Of a DNA stretch of 64,000 bases, positions 49,385 to 58,655 are shown in pieces. The stretch lies in the NCBI GenBank assembly GCA_018242725.1, contig JAFEBI010000012.1:124001-188000 (forward strand), read 5' to 3'. Within the stretch, counting starts at the first letter, position 1; each line of letters starts with the position of its first letter. Origin of the DNA: Nitrospira sp. (GTDB taxonomy: Bacteria > Nitrospirota > Nitrospiria > Nitrospirales > Nitrospiraceae). The position numbers and the translations under genes are program-made. Below the pieces are notes generated by a model that saw nothing but the letters and a program-made list of their open reading frames with translations, did no database searches and was not told the DNA's origin.

Positions 49385-50758
49385 TCATTCCATCTCGAGC
49401 GGTAACGTTTTCCGTGGCACTATCTCTGTCGGTTCAAGGACGGGGATCTCGCGATCGGAGGCGACACCCAATTCTTTAAATCTGCGCGCTGCCGGGAGAA
49501 TGCGTGTTTCTAATGAACCAATGGCGCGATTGTAGGACGAGACGCTTTTCCCGAGTGCTTGGCCGACATCGTTCATATGCCCGGCTAATACCGCCATCCG
49601 TTCGTACAGCTCTTTCCCAAGGCGACCCGCCTCTTCAGCATGGGCGGTCATTCGTTCCTGGCGCCAGCCGTAGGCCACCGCACGGAGTAATGCAATGAGG
49701 GTCGAGGGGGTGGCCAAGACGATTCCATTTGCGAACCCTTCTTCAATCAGTCTGGGGTTCTGATCCAACGCGGCGCCGAGAAATTGCTCGCCGGGCAGGA
49801 AGAGCACGACGAATTCAGGGGTGCGGTCAAACTGTGTCCAATAAGCCTTCAACGACAATTCATCCATACGGCTCTTGACCTGGGCGGCGTGGCGGCGCAA
49901 GGCATCGGCTTGTTGCGCCTCATTCTGCGCCTCATGGGCGTCGAGATACGCAGAAAGAACTGTTTTTGCGTCGACGATGATTTGCCGTCCTCCCGGCAGC
50001 TGAACCACCATGTCCGGACGGAGACGCCCCTCGTCGCCGGTGACGGAGAGTTGCTCCACAAAATCGCAGTGGTCCGCCATGCCGGCGAGTTCGGCAACGC
50101 GTTTCAATGTGAGCTCACCCCATTGGCCTCGCACCGCCGGAGCGCGCAAGGCCTTGACCAAGTTGCCCGTCTCTTGTTGCAACCGGTGCTGGGAGTCGGC
50201 CAGTGATTTCAGATGCTGATCCAATCCACCGTAGGCCGCCTGGCGAGATTGTTCGAGCAGCCGCAACTCTTCATTGTAGCGGTGAATGGAATCTTGAAGG
50301 GGGCGAACCAATCCATCGATGGCCTGTTGTCGCTGAGCGAGATCGCCATCTGCTTTGACATGCAGGCTTTCAAATGACACGGCGGCGAGTTTCAAGAACG
50401 CTTCGTTGTTTTGCTTCAGCGCTTCGCCGGACAGCGCTTGAAACGATCCGATGAGTTCGTGGCGTGTATGGTCGATCAAGGCCCGCTGTTCCACGAGCTG
50501 GCGCGCGGCGTCTTCCATTCTGGTTTCAGCGGCGACCCGAGCCTGTTGAACCGCTGCGAACTCTTGACGGAGCGAGGCTGTCACAGTTCGTTCTTGATCC
50601 ACCTGTTTTCGGAGCTCATCCGCTGTTGCTTCGGCTCGTTGCGTAAGAGGTCGTAGGCGACTCGTGACCCACAGTCCTATCAACAGACCACCAAGGAACA
50701 ACCCAACCGAAAACCCTACCAGATTACTCGGAGCCAGACCTGTTAGAAATTGATCCAT
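49385..50758 (-). CDS. rmuC: RmuC-type DNA recombination protein
   Basis: A 457-residue protein. One membrane helix near the N-terminus (LVGFSVGLFLGGLLIGLWV), then a long coiled coil (about 30-170), then the RmuC nuclease-like domain: RGQWGELTLKRVAELAGM, RPDMVVQLPGGRQIIVDAKTVL, with PD...DAK resembling a restriction-endonuclease core, and EFVVLFLPGEQFLGAAL. RmuC limits inversions at short repeats and acts against foreign DNA in some systems. Length and domain order are normal. It leads the rmuC-mazG-pilZ operon. Confidence 0.92.
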   Translation of the reverse strand: MDQFLTGLAPSNLVGFSVGLFLGGLLIGLWVTSRLRPLTQRAEATADELRKQVDQERTVTASLRQEFAAVQQARVAAETRMEDAARQLVEQRALIDHTRHELIGSFQALSGEALKQNNEAFLKLAAVSFESLHVKADGDLAQRQQAIDGLVRPLQDSIHRYNEELRLLEQSRQAAYGGLDQHLKSLADSQHRLQQETGNLVKALRAPAVRGQWGELTLKRVAELAGMADHCDFVEQLSVTGDEGRLRPDMVVQLPGGRQIIVDAKTVLSAYLDAHEAQNEAQQADALRRHAAQVKSRMDELSLKAYWTQFDRTPEFVVLFLPGEQFLGAALDQNPRLIEEGFANGIVLATPSTLIALLRAVAYGWRQERMTAHAEEAGRLGKELYERMAVLAGHMNDVGQALGKSVSSYNRAIGSLETRILPAARRFKELGVASDREIPVLEPTEIVPRKTLPLEME

Positions 50759-50882
50759 ATTTCATGCATTACTGCCTATAAGATTGAGCCGCTACATATA
50801 GCGTGTTCAATGAAGAATCGTTGGCAGATTACGCAAGGGATTGAGAAAGGTCAAGAAGCAGACGGCTCAGGATCAATTAGCC

Positions 50883-52356
50883 CTAAATAGACTTTAACGA
50901 TTGAGATGGCCCTATACGAATGGTCCCGGATCCGGCGTCGATGGTAACCGGCAGCCCGTCAGAAAGTCGTACCATGGCCGACTCCACATTTGGGATTGTC
51001 GGTAGTCCATATTCTCGAGCAATGATCGCTCCGTGAGAAAGGGTGCCGCCCATTTCTGCGATCAACCCTCCTGCGAGGCCGAAGAGGGGGGGGCAAGCCT
51101 GGGTCGATAACTGATACCACCAGAATCTCTCCAGGCATCACCTTGCTCCAGTCTGACACTGATCGAATGAGGCGAACCGGACCAGTGGCGGTTCCAACAC
51201 TGATCGGCATGCCGGATAAGAGGCAATCTCCATCAGTCTGATCCTGTGTCGCAGCCTGTTGGCTCAGAGCTGCCCGGTCGCGAATGGTGTCGGGTACCTT
51301 GACCATGAGGTGATCCTCTCGCTCGGTTCTCCGGGCGGCGATAACCGCGTTCCAGTCTTGGATACTTCCGGCTACCAGGTCTGTGCGATCGGCAATAGTT
51401 AAGAACAAGATGTTATCTGCCTGCTGCAGTAATTTCTGTTCGACGAGGCGCTCTCCAAGTCGAATCAGGAGGGTTCGGATGGCTGCTGAGTAATACACAC
51501 ATGGTGCCGATCGGCTTTTTGCAGCGAAAAGAATCGGCATCATCGTCGATAACACCATAGGAGGATGCGCCATCGGTCCAATCGCCAAGCCTATTCGCTG
51601 TCTGATCTCAGCGAGCGCTTTTGTTTGCCTGTTGCCTTAGCACAACCGAACGGCGTCCTGCGAAGCAGTAATGGAGATTACTTGAGCGTGTAGAATCGAA
51701 AGGATGGCTATCGACCAACGGAGCAGCGAGAGCAGGGACCGCATTAATCATGACCTCCGAGCGTCGTCCTGTCACAGCGTGAATGGAGTATGCCGCATGC
51801 CTGCTGCCTGCGCATCGATCATCGGGTGGATCACGATCGACATCCTTGGCGGCATTCCCAGGCTCTGCCGAGTGAGGTAGCTGACAACTCGCATCTCCCA
51901 CAGTGAGGCCTAGAGATCTTTTATGGCGCACTCAGCTTCTGGAAGTGTGCGACCAAAGTAAGTGCGACAGAGACCGGCAGAGCTCGAATCAGTGGCGTCT
52001 TCGGTAGTGGCCGAAGAGCGGACCGCCCAGAGTATGGCTGGTGGATGCCCCATGGCTTGTAATGCTGTCAGGCAGTCTGTGGTGAGCTGGGAAGTCTCGA
52101 TTCGGTTGATTCGTGGCCGACAAGCAGCTAATGCCGCAGGCCGGTCAGTCTCTGATAATCCAATGATGCGGTGTCACTCATCCTGGTCTTGGAAACCGGA
52201 ATTATGTAAGTGCTCTGTATAGGCTACGGTTGTCACACAGAGCCCCGATGGGACTGGGAATCCAGCCTCCATCAGTCGACAGAGCCCGAGAGCCTTTCCA
52301 CCCACGAGACTCAGATCATGACAGTTCGAGAGTGGGAGAATAAAGGAAGGCGTCAT
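50883..52356 (-). pseudogene. Broken PEP synthase/pyruvate phosphate dikinase-like gene
   Basis: The minus strand reads as a decayed PEP-utilising enzyme. From ATG 52356 the ATP-binding start is clear (LVGGKALGLCRLMEAGFPVPSG), then an in-frame TGA (52174-52176), WAVRSSATTEDATDSSSAG, a TAG (51910-51912), a frameshift near 51790 into TGRRSEVMINAVPALAAPLV, another near 51620, the linker ALGERLV-like LGERLVEQKLLQQADNI, and a final shift inside a run of eight G (51086-51093, plus strand). Removing one base there restores PPLFGLAGGLIAEMGG and the swivelling domain with catalytic His in GTLSHGAIIARE. At about 490 codons it is also much shorter than the 800-900 of the family, so an internal part is lost. 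Confidence 0.9.
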
Positions 52357-52371
52357 ACGGCAGCATAGTAT

Positions 52372-53703
52372 CTAGAGCTGGAGGAAGAGGTAAAGATCAT
52401 TGACATTGGTACCGGTTGGTCCGGTGTGAATATGGCATCCAAGCTTCTTTAAGGCTGGGTAGGTATTGTGCCTGGTCAATGCCGTGTAGAGGTCAACCTT
52501 GAGTCGTTTTGCGCGTGAGACCGTTTCGCTGCTTACGAGAGCTCCGGCCGCGTCGGTTGGTCCATCGGTACCGTCGCTTCCTAGCGCGATGATCCATGCA
52601 TTGGAGAGACCAGATATTTCAAATGCGGCTGCCGCTGCAAATTCCTGCGCGCGTCCTCCCTTTCCATGACCTGTGACCGTCACCGTGGTTTCTCCTCCTG
52701 CCACCACACAGTAGGGACGTCTCACGCGGCCACGCTCGGCTCTGACTGCTTTGCCTAGGTCCACTAACTGCTTAGCCGCAATGCGCGCTTCTCCCGTAAG
52801 AGGGGAGGAGACGAGTTTGGTGAAGAGGCCTGCTTTCTGTGCGACACGTCCCACAGCTTTCAGCATGATGTGATTACTGCCGATCATGTGGTGGTGGACT
52901 GACCGTCCGCGAGGTGAACCAGGCTTCAAGGTTTCGGGTGCTGCTCCATTTTGTCCTCTCTGCAAGTAGCGGCGGACCGGCGGCGGAACTGCCGACCAGA
53001 TTTGGTAATGCCGCAATACCTCGATAGCCTCGGTAAATGTAGAGGGATCCGCAGCTGTGGGGCCAGAGCCGATGGAACCGAGATCATCTCCAATAACATC
53101 GGAAAGAACAAGGGTGATGATTCTCGCACTCGTGGAAGCGGCAAGTCCGCCGCCCTTAATCAACGAGAGATGTTTGCGGACGACATTGATCTCATTAATT
53201 GTGGCGCCACACCGAAGCAGGAGTTGCGTCGTACGCCGTTTATCGGCAAGAGTCACGCCTGAGACGGGAGCCGGTAACAGGCTGGATGCTCCTCCCGACA
53301 AGAGAACGATCAGAAGATCTTTCGGTGAGAGACTCTGTGCCAAACGCAATAGGCGCTGAGTCGCAACAACTCCTGCGCGATCAGGAATTGGATGGCCGGC
53401 CTCAAGGGTAGTCGTTCGGCGTGTGGCGAGTGAATGCCCTGTCTTCACGATCACAAGTCCATCCTCCAATCGTTCTCCGAGCACTACCTCTAATGCCTGC
53501 GCCATTCTTGCGGATGCCTTACCGGCCCCAACTGCAACCACTCGCTTGGTGTGGGAAAGATCAAAGGTTCGTTCTCCTACTTGCAGAGAATGTCCGTTGA
53601 GAGAAACAGTCTTGAGCAGGGCCTGATAGGGATCCGCAGCCTCTAGGCCTGCGGTAAGAAGCGTGTGGAGGAAAGGTCGTGCGGGAGACGAGGGAAGGCG
53701 CAT
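52372..53703 (-). CDS. Glycerate 2-kinase, MOFRL/GckA family
   Basis: About 443 residues from ATG 53703. The DUF4147 N-terminal domain and MOFRL C-terminal domain are both visible: VAVGAGKASARMAQAL, GHPIPD, VLLSGGASSLLPAPV, NVVRKHLSLIKGGGLA, LSDVIGDDLGSIGSGPT, then VAGGETTVTVTGHGKGGRAQEFA and LGSDGTDGPTDAAGA. The enzyme phosphorylates glycerate at the 2-position to give 2-phosphoglycerate, which enters the lower glycolytic pathway. It lies 16 bases upstream of the ruined PEP-synthase gene and 12 bases after the lytic transglycosylase. No strong ribosome site is present. Confidence 0.92.
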   Translation of the reverse strand: MRLPSSPARPFLHTLLTAGLEAADPYQALLKTVSLNGHSLQVGERTFDLSHTKRVVAVGAGKASARMAQALEVVLGERLEDGLVIVKTGHSLATRRTTTLEAGHPIPDRAGVVATQRLLRLAQSLSPKDLLIVLLSGGASSLLPAPVSGVTLADKRRTTQLLLRCGATINEINVVRKHLSLIKGGGLAASTSARIITLVLSDVIGDDLGSIGSGPTAADPSTFTEAIEVLRHYQIWSAVPPPVRRYLQRGQNGAAPETLKPGSPRGRSVHHHMIGSNHIMLKAVGRVAQKAGLFTKLVSSPLTGEARIAAKQLVDLGKAVRAERGRVRRPYCVVAGGETTVTVTGHGKGGRAQEFAAAAAFEISGLSNAWIIALGSDGTDGPTDAAGALVSSETVSRAKRLKVDLYTALTRHNTYPALKKLGCHIHTGPTGTNVNDLYLFLQL

Positions 53704-53714
53704 AGAGACGAATG

Positions 53715-54749
53715 CTAGGGGGCAGCCTCCTGCTTGAAGCATCGATTAGGACAGGTCTGGCGAGGAACTCGGATTTGATAGGATCCCCGAGGGAGCATAT
53801 CTTTCTTGAACTCCGGATTCAACATTTTGATCTCGAGGAGATACGTGCCGAATTCCTCAGCAACGGATGCCAGCGCTCGTTGCGATTCCTTTACATTCAC
53901 GGTGATGGTTTCCGTCTCCAACGGCATGTAGAGATCTTTCTTGGTCAGTCCAAGATACTTCTCCGGCTGGGAATAGATTTCCTTCGCCGCGATGATGCGA
54001 GGGACGTATCGCATGGTCTCACGAGGGCCGTGCATCTTCCAATAGTCGGTAATTTTTTGTTCCTTGAGCAGCTTGCGAATACGCTCTTCGCCGGCGTTGT
54101 AGGACGCCATCGCCAGAAACCAATCATTGTCCTGAAAGTCTTTGAGGTACTTGAGATACTTCACCGCCGCCTCGGTCGACATTTCAAGATTGCGGCGCTC
54201 ATCTCGGACGGCATCGCTCTTGAGCCGGTAGCGCCGGCCCGTGGAAGGGATGAATTGCCAAGGACCTGAAGCCTTCGCCTTCGAGTATGCGGCAGAAATG
54301 CATTTGCTCTCGACCAGCAGCATATACTTGAGATCGTCCGGTAATCCGGTTTCTGCCAACTGCCTTTCGGCTGGAGGGAAACAACGGCCGGTCCGTTTGG
54401 CAAGGATGATACTCTCGCCTTGATCTTCTAAAAATTGATAAAATTCATATTCGATCCGTTCTTTCACTTGCCAGTTATCCAGAGGGACCTGAACTCCGGC
54501 AAAGGTAATCTTGTCCGGCAGCTTGAACGAGCTCAGAAAGAATCGTTCTCCCTCGCGTTTAATTTCCGGCAAGATCACCAGCCGATCCTCCGGCTCTGGT
54601 TGGCCATCCAGCACTTCGGGTAAGAGAAGCTCCTTCTCGTTTTCAGTCTTTTGATCGTTGTTGTCGGCCGGCGCCGGGGCGCTCTGTAGGACGATCACGA
54701 AGCTGATGGCGAGCACAACACTCAATGGTTGCCTGGTATGGATGATCAT
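53715..54749 (-). CDS. Lytic murein transglycosylase, MltD/SLT-like
   Basis: About 344 residues from ATG 54749 with AGGAG seven bases upstream. A signal peptide (core LSVVLAISFVIVLQSAPA) sends it to the periplasm. The SLT domain spans about 140-270: catalytic glutamate in YMLLVESKCISAAYSKAKASG, PWQFIPSTGRRYRL, MASYNAGEERIRKLL and TMRYVPRIIAAKEI. The C-terminal part (SVAEEFGTYLLEIKMLNP, PRGSYQIRVP) looks like a single LysM-like or MltD-type module. It cleaves peptidoglycan glycan strands to 1,6-anhydro products, which AnmK at 3.3 kb can recycle. Confidence 0.9.
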   Translation of the reverse strand: MIIHTRQPLSVVLAISFVIVLQSAPAPADNNDQKTENEKELLLPEVLDGQPEPEDRLVILPEIKREGERFFLSSFKLPDKITFAGVQVPLDNWQVKERIEYEFYQFLEDQGESIILAKRTGRCFPPAERQLAETGLPDDLKYMLLVESKCISAAYSKAKASGPWQFIPSTGRRYRLKSDAVRDERRNLEMSTEAAVKYLKYLKDFQDNDWFLAMASYNAGEERIRKLLKEQKITDYWKMHGPRETMRYVPRIIAAKEIYSQPEKYLGLTKKDLYMPLETETITVNVKESQRALASVAEEFGTYLLEIKMLNPEFKKDMLPRGSYQIRVPRQTCPNRCFKQEAAP

Positions 54750-54869
54750 TCCCGGACTCCTCTGTGGACTTGGGACAGGGGGCATCACGAAGTGCGAAGT
54801 TATGCTAACAGCTCACCCACGTACCGGCAAGCAGAATGGAGTTCTGGTTCATGGTACACTGCGCCTCCT

Positions 54870-55571
54870 ATGCGGGCTCTGAGAGTTTTGAATAAAGCTA
54901 TCACAGACTGTACAGCCTGTCCTCGGCTGGTCACCTATCGGCAAGCGATAGCACAACAGAAGCGGAGGCAATATCGGGATTGGGACTATTGGGGTCGGCC
55001 GGTACCTGGTTTTGGAGATTCCCGAGCCAGGCTCTATGTACTTGGGCTTGCTCCAGCGGCACATGGAGGGAATCGGACTGGGCGAGTATTTACCGGTGAT
55101 CGAAGCGGAGATTGGCTGTATGAGGCGCTCTATCGACATGGGTTTGCCAACCAACCCACATCGCACCATCGATATGATGGCTTATCCTTGAAGGACTGTT
55201 ACATCGGAGCGACGGTTCGTTGTGCGCCGCCAGGGAACAAACCTGCGCCGGATGAGTTCGAACGTTGCAGCCGATTCGTACGTGACGAAATTCGATTGCT
55301 GAAACACCACCGCGTAGTGATCGCTCTGGGCAAGATCGCCTTCGATCACTATCTCAAAGCCTACCGAACTGAGGGATATACCGTCCCGTCACCTGTTCCC
55401 AAGTTTGGGCATGGCGTCTTCTATTGCCTTCCGTGGGGAGTGATGCTGTTGGGGTCCTATCATCCCAGCCAGCAGAATACGTTCACTGGTAAGCTGACTC
55501 GCCCAATGTTTCACGCAGTGTTTCGGCAGGCGAAGAATGCGATAGGTCGTCTGAAAACAGGGACGGGCTAA
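54870..55571 (+). CDS. Family 5 uracil-DNA glycosylase (UdgB-like)
   Basis: About 233 residues from ATG 54870. It removes uracil, and in family 5 also hypoxanthine, from DNA. Signs of this family are the iron-sulphur cysteines beginning CTACPRLV, the Rossmann-like GLAPAAHGGNRTG, FTGDRSGDWL, TVRCAPPGNKPAP and the C-terminal LLGSYHPSQQNTFTG with motif B. The GLAPA loop, without the Asp or Asn used by other families, distinguishes family 5. A longer upstream frame overlaps the divergent transglycosylase gene and is not protein-like. No clear ribosome site. Confidence 0.92.
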   Translation: MRALRVLNKAITDCTACPRLVTYRQAIAQQKRRQYRDWDYWGRPVPGFGDSRARLYVLGLAPAAHGGNRTGRVFTGDRSGDWLYEALYRHGFANQPTSHHRYDGLSLKDCYIGATVRCAPPGNKPAPDEFERCSRFVRDEIRLLKHHRVVIALGKIAFDHYLKAYRTEGYTVPSPVPKFGHGVFYCLPWGVMLLGSYHPSQQNTFTGKLTRPMFHAVFRQAKNAIGRLKTGTG

Positions 55572-55611
55572 GTCTTCGATTGTCGCGAAAAGTAGCCAGT
55601 CCCTGCGCCGG

Positions 55612-56259
55612 TTATTGTTGCCCTTTTGCTTTCCAGTCGTCGAGGAACTTCTTCAGGCCTGAATCGGTGAGTGGGTGTTTAAAGAGCGCCTGGAAGATGC
55701 TGTAGGGCATGGTGCAGATATGGCCACCTGCTAAGGCTGCTTCCACGACGTGCTGTGGATGACGAACGCTTGCCACCAATACCAGCGTCTTGTAATCATA
55801 GTTCTTATAGATCGTCAGGATCTGTCGGATAAGCTCCATGCCGTTCGCACTGATGTCATCGAGTCGTCCGATAAAAGGTGATACGCACCAAGCTCCGGCT
55901 TTCGCTGCTAACATGGCCTGAGTCGGGGAAAAACAGAGGGTGACGTTTACCTTGATGCCTTCGGCGGCCAACCGTTTTGTGGCCTTCAATCCTTCCGGGA
56001 TCAAGGGACACTTCACCACAATATTCTGATGAATCTTGGCCAGCTCTTTGCCTTCCTTGACCATGGCGTCTGCTTCTATGCTTACGACTTCGGCGCTGAT
56101 CGGCCCATCGACAATCTTACACACCTCTTGGAGCATTTCTCGAAAACTGCGACCTTCCTTCACGACCAAGGAGGGATTTGTTGTGACGCCATCGAGCAGC
56201 CCGAAGCTGGCGGCTTCCTGAATTTCCTTCACGTTGGCGGTATCGAGATAAATCTTCAT
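55612..56259 (-). CDS. Small transaldolase / fructose-6-phosphate aldolase-like
   Basis: A 215-residue class I aldolase of the TalC/FsaA group. The ATG at 56259 has AAGGGA six bases upstream. Motifs are [29 protein letters not shown], the Schiff-base lysine in [31 protein letters not shown] and FIGRLDDI, ending [19 protein letters not shown]. These small enzymes are transaldolases of the pentose phosphate pathway or fructose-6-phosphate aldolases; the PFIGRLDD pattern is usual for the transaldolase subgroup. The gene stands alone. Confidence 0.9.
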   Translation of the reverse strand: MKIYLDTANVKEIQEAASFGLLDGVTTNPSLVVKEGRSFREMLQEVCKIVDGPISAEVVSIEADAMVKEGKELAKIHQNIVVKCPLIPEGLKATKRLAAEGIKVNVTLCFSPTQAMLAAKAGAWCVSPFIGRLDDISANGMELIRQILTIYKNYDYKTLVLVASVRHPQHVVEAALAGGHICTMPYSIFQALFKHPLTDSGLKKFLDDWKAKGQQ

Positions 56260-56367
56260 GATTGTCCCTTTCTTCACGAAGAAACAGTGGACGGATAACA
56301 ATTCTACTTACCTATCGGTCATTTTATGAGGAACTCACTCGTAGTGCAACTTAATCAGCTCAAAAGT

Positions 56368-56396
56368 TTGACAGAAGTCACGCTGAACGTTAGAAT
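56368..56396 (+). promoter_or_regulatory. Sigma-70 promoter for the small lipoprotein gene
   Basis: TTGACA (56368-56373) and TAGAAT (56391-56396) with an optimal 17-base spacer. Expected start of transcription near 56403 leaves a leader of about 33 bases before the GTG at 56436. Confidence 0.6.
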
Positions 56397-56435
56397 TTTT
56401 ACAGTTTTTTCACTCCATCACGTACCGGAGAGAAT

Positions 56436-56753
56436 GTGATACGACAACTAGTTTATCTGTTGTGTGTGTGTAGCGTGGTTACCGCCTGCGGAGGGAATAA
56501 TCCTTACCTGGAAGCGTCACTGAAACCGGCTGAGCTTCAAGGGAAGGATAAAGCCTGGTTTGAGAAAAATTGGGGAGCTCCAACAGGGAAAGCGTCCCGA
56601 TTTTTCGGAGGAGAGACTTGGACTTACTACAGGATTGCCGGAGGGAAATCAGGTCCGCCGCTATTCAACTTTAAGCCCAATGAATGTCAGATCACCCTCA
56701 AGTTTGACAAAAATGAAAAACTCTCCGACTACACCTATTCCTCAGGTTGCTAA
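56436..56753 (+). CDS. Small BamE/SmpA-like lipoprotein
   Basis: A 105-residue lipoprotein from GTG 56436, with GGAGAG five bases upstream. The lipobox is VTAC at about residue 18. The mature part, including LQGKDKAWFEKNWGAPTGKASRF, GGETWTYYRI and CQITLKFDKNEKLSDYTY, follows the BamE/SmpA pattern of two helices then a three-stranded sheet, where the middle strand reads WxYY and the last pair carries LxF and VxxYxY. It also has a Cys pair (NECQ and SSGC) that could form a disulphide. True BamE belongs to the outer-membrane assembly machine; this may be a relative rather than BamE itself. A good promoter precedes it. Confidence 0.72.
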   Translation: MIRQLVYLLCVCSVVTACGGNNPYLEASLKPAELQGKDKAWFEKNWGAPTGKASRFFGGETWTYYRIAGGKSGPPLFNFKPNECQITLKFDKNEKLSDYTYSSGC

Positions 56754-56824
56754 CCAGAATCATAATTCGGATGCCTTTCCAAAATCTGCATGGAGTTGGA
56801 TTCTTCTAAGGCCGGATTCGACGT

Positions 56825-57097
56825 CTATATAGGGTGCTCATCCCTGAACTTTTTCACGCACTCCTTGCTGCAAAAACAATATTCCCGTCCTCCGATTAAT
56901 TCGATTAGGGCTATTCGTCTCGGGACGAATATGTGACAGACTGGGTCCTGGATCATCTGGTCTTGTTCGTCATCTGGCGTAGAGCTGGATGGATTCCCCT
57001 GGCCATTCTGCAGTGGAGTTTTGAAGCCACGAAACATGTGTCGGAGTAAGTAGTAAAGAATGGTGAGGAGCAAACTGACAAGAATAAGTCTATACAT
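56825..57097 (-). CDS. Membrane-anchored TRASH/YHS-type metal-binding protein
   Basis: A 90-residue protein with one N-terminal membrane helix (LILVSLLLTILYYLL), a polar linker, and a C-terminal YHS/TRASH-type metal domain: QDPVCHIFVPRR, GGREYCFCSKECVKKF. The cysteines suit binding of one metal ion such as zinc or copper. Similar short proteins (PP0621 family) are found across Gram-negative bacteria with no fixed role. The start ATG at 57097 lacks a strong ribosome site. Confidence 0.75.
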   Translation of the reverse strand: MYRLILVSLLLTILYYLLRHMFRGFKTPLQNGQGNPSSSTPDDEQDQMIQDPVCHIFVPRRIALIELIGGREYCFCSKECVKKFRDEHPI

Positions 57098-57308
57098 AGT
57101 GGTGTGATGCTAGTTGGACCACAATCCTAAGATGGACATCGTTACCTGTCAAGCTGATCACCACCAGCCGTCGATTGGGTACCACTGTTCGCCTAGCGAG
57201 TCATTATAACCTATTTTGAATAGGTCTTACTGGGGTTCGCCTCATGGTGTCATCCAGTACTTCAGGAGGACTGGCTTTCCCTATCTCATGATGCTAGAGT
57301 GCGCACCT

Positions 57309-57461
57309 ATGAAGACCTGCGATAAATGCCATGGAGCGATGCTTCCAGAACGAGCAGTGGATTTGGATGCTGGACTAGCGATCACGGTGTTCGCGTGCTT
57401 AAACTGTGGTCGTCGGAAAGCAGCGGATCAGGAACCTCGGCCGATCACGGCGCGACACTAA
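57309..57461 (+). CDS. Small zinc-ribbon protein
   Basis: About 50 residues from ATG 57309. A four-cysteine ribbon is plain: MKTCDKCHGAMLPE, then VFACLNCGRRKAA. The frame is open upstream to 57216, with ATGs at 57288 and 57291, but those residues look unstructured. Short two-CxxC proteins like this usually act as rubredoxin-like or transcription-linked zinc proteins. No ribosome site was found that fixes the start, so confidence is moderate. Confidence 0.55.
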   Translation: MKTCDKCHGAMLPERAVDLDAGLAITVFACLNCGRRKAADQEPRPITARH

Positions 57462-57829
57462 TCTTTCCTGACTGCCTCCAACTTACTACACGTGATGGGT
57501 GAGCAGAATTAGAAGGCAATTGTCCGCTATAATATGCCTTCCAATCGACTTCTCATTGAGCTCGCTTTTCTGAGCGATAATCTCGCCTCGCTTCATTCCC
57601 CGGCGTCAAGAAAGAAATCTCAAGACCCAGGAAGATATGAGGATCGTTTAGCTTGTGACCTTATCAGGAGCAGGCTGTAAACTGCGTATGCCGATTCCCA
57701 GAGCAACTCCATCCACTTCAGTCTGATCGCAATTATCTATTACGCGGGAGGATAGGCGATTAGTTTTCGATGAGATAAGAAAAAAATATCCGGAGAGTCA
57801 GGCGGGATTGAGATCTCGCACAATGACCG
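57462..57829. other. Intergenic stretch, no gene recognised
   Basis: 368 bases between the zinc-ribbon gene and the end of dapB, whose transcripts meet here. It is more AT-rich than its surroundings. A TATAAT lies near 57530 but without a good -35 box at the right distance. Short inverted AAGGCA/TGCCTT flank that TATAAT. I see no reading frame, tRNA or clear terminator. Confidence 0.5.
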
Positions 57830-58633
57830 CTAGCGAAGACTCAGGACATCCATCATATCGTACAGACCGGGTGGTTGGCGGACGATCCATCGTGCAGCGC
57901 GGAGAGCTCCACGGGCAAAAGTATCACGGCTACTGGCTCGATGCGTCACCTCTATGCGTTCTCCCATGCCCCCAAACAGAACAGTGTGGTCTCCGACGAT
58001 ATCACCGGCGCGAATGGTTTGTATCCCAATTTCACCTTTAGTCCGTTCCCCGATCAATCCTTTACGAGCATAGACACCGACTTGATTCAAGTCACGGCTT
58101 ACGGAACGTGCAAGGACTTCGGCAATCTTGAGGGCTGTGCCGCTTGGAGCGTCTTTCTTCAACCTGTGGTGGGCCTCAATCACTTCGACATCGTAGTCGT
58201 CTCCAAGGGTCTTGGCCATCTCACTGATGACTTTGTAGAGGAGGTTGATACCGACGCTCATGTTTGGAGAAAACACACAGGGAATATGTTGGGTGAGCGT
58301 TTTAAGCTCATCGAGCTGGTCGGTTGAGAATCCGGTTGTTCCAATGACCGCTGCGCGACGTGAGCGAGCGACTGTCTGCATGTGATCAAGGGTCGCCTCG
58401 GGGGAAGAAAAGTCGACCACGACCTCCCCTCGCTCCATCAAGGCCGATAGATCTTCCGTGATCGGGATGCCTGAGCGTCCTGATCCAGCGAATTCACCCG
58501 CATCCTCTCCCAATGCTGGGTGGCCTTTCCCCTCTAGTGCCCCTACCAGCATCAATGCGGTGGAATCCCTGACCAGAGACACCAACCTGCAACCCATTCG
58601 TCCGGCAGCGCCGGCTACAACAACTTTGATCAT
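57830..58633 (-). CDS. dapB: 4-hydroxy-tetrahydrodipicolinate reductase
   Basis: DapB reduces the DapA product with NAD(P)H to tetrahydrodipicolinate. The 267-residue protein has the dinucleotide loop VVVAGAAGRMGCRLV, VVDFSSPEATLDHMQ, IGTTGFS, FSPNMSVGINLL, the catalytic E(A)HHRLKKDAPSGTAL and RAGDIVGDHTV. GGGAAGAAG stands directly before the ATG. Last gene of the arg-lys cluster, 22 bases after dapA. In this organism its product is likely taken by DapL. Confidence 0.96.
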   Translation of the reverse strand: MIKVVVAGAAGRMGCRLVSLVRDSTALMLVGALEGKGHPALGEDAGEFAGSGRSGIPITEDLSALMERGEVVVDFSSPEATLDHMQTVARSRRAAVIGTTGFSTDQLDELKTLTQHIPCVFSPNMSVGINLLYKVISEMAKTLGDDYDVEVIEAHHRLKKDAPSGTALKIAEVLARSVSRDLNQVGVYARKGLIGERTKGEIGIQTIRAGDIVGDHTVLFGGMGERIEVTHRASSRDTFARGALRAARWIVRQPPGLYDMMDVLSLR

Positions 58634-58655
58634 CTTCTTCCCACCATCAGCATCG

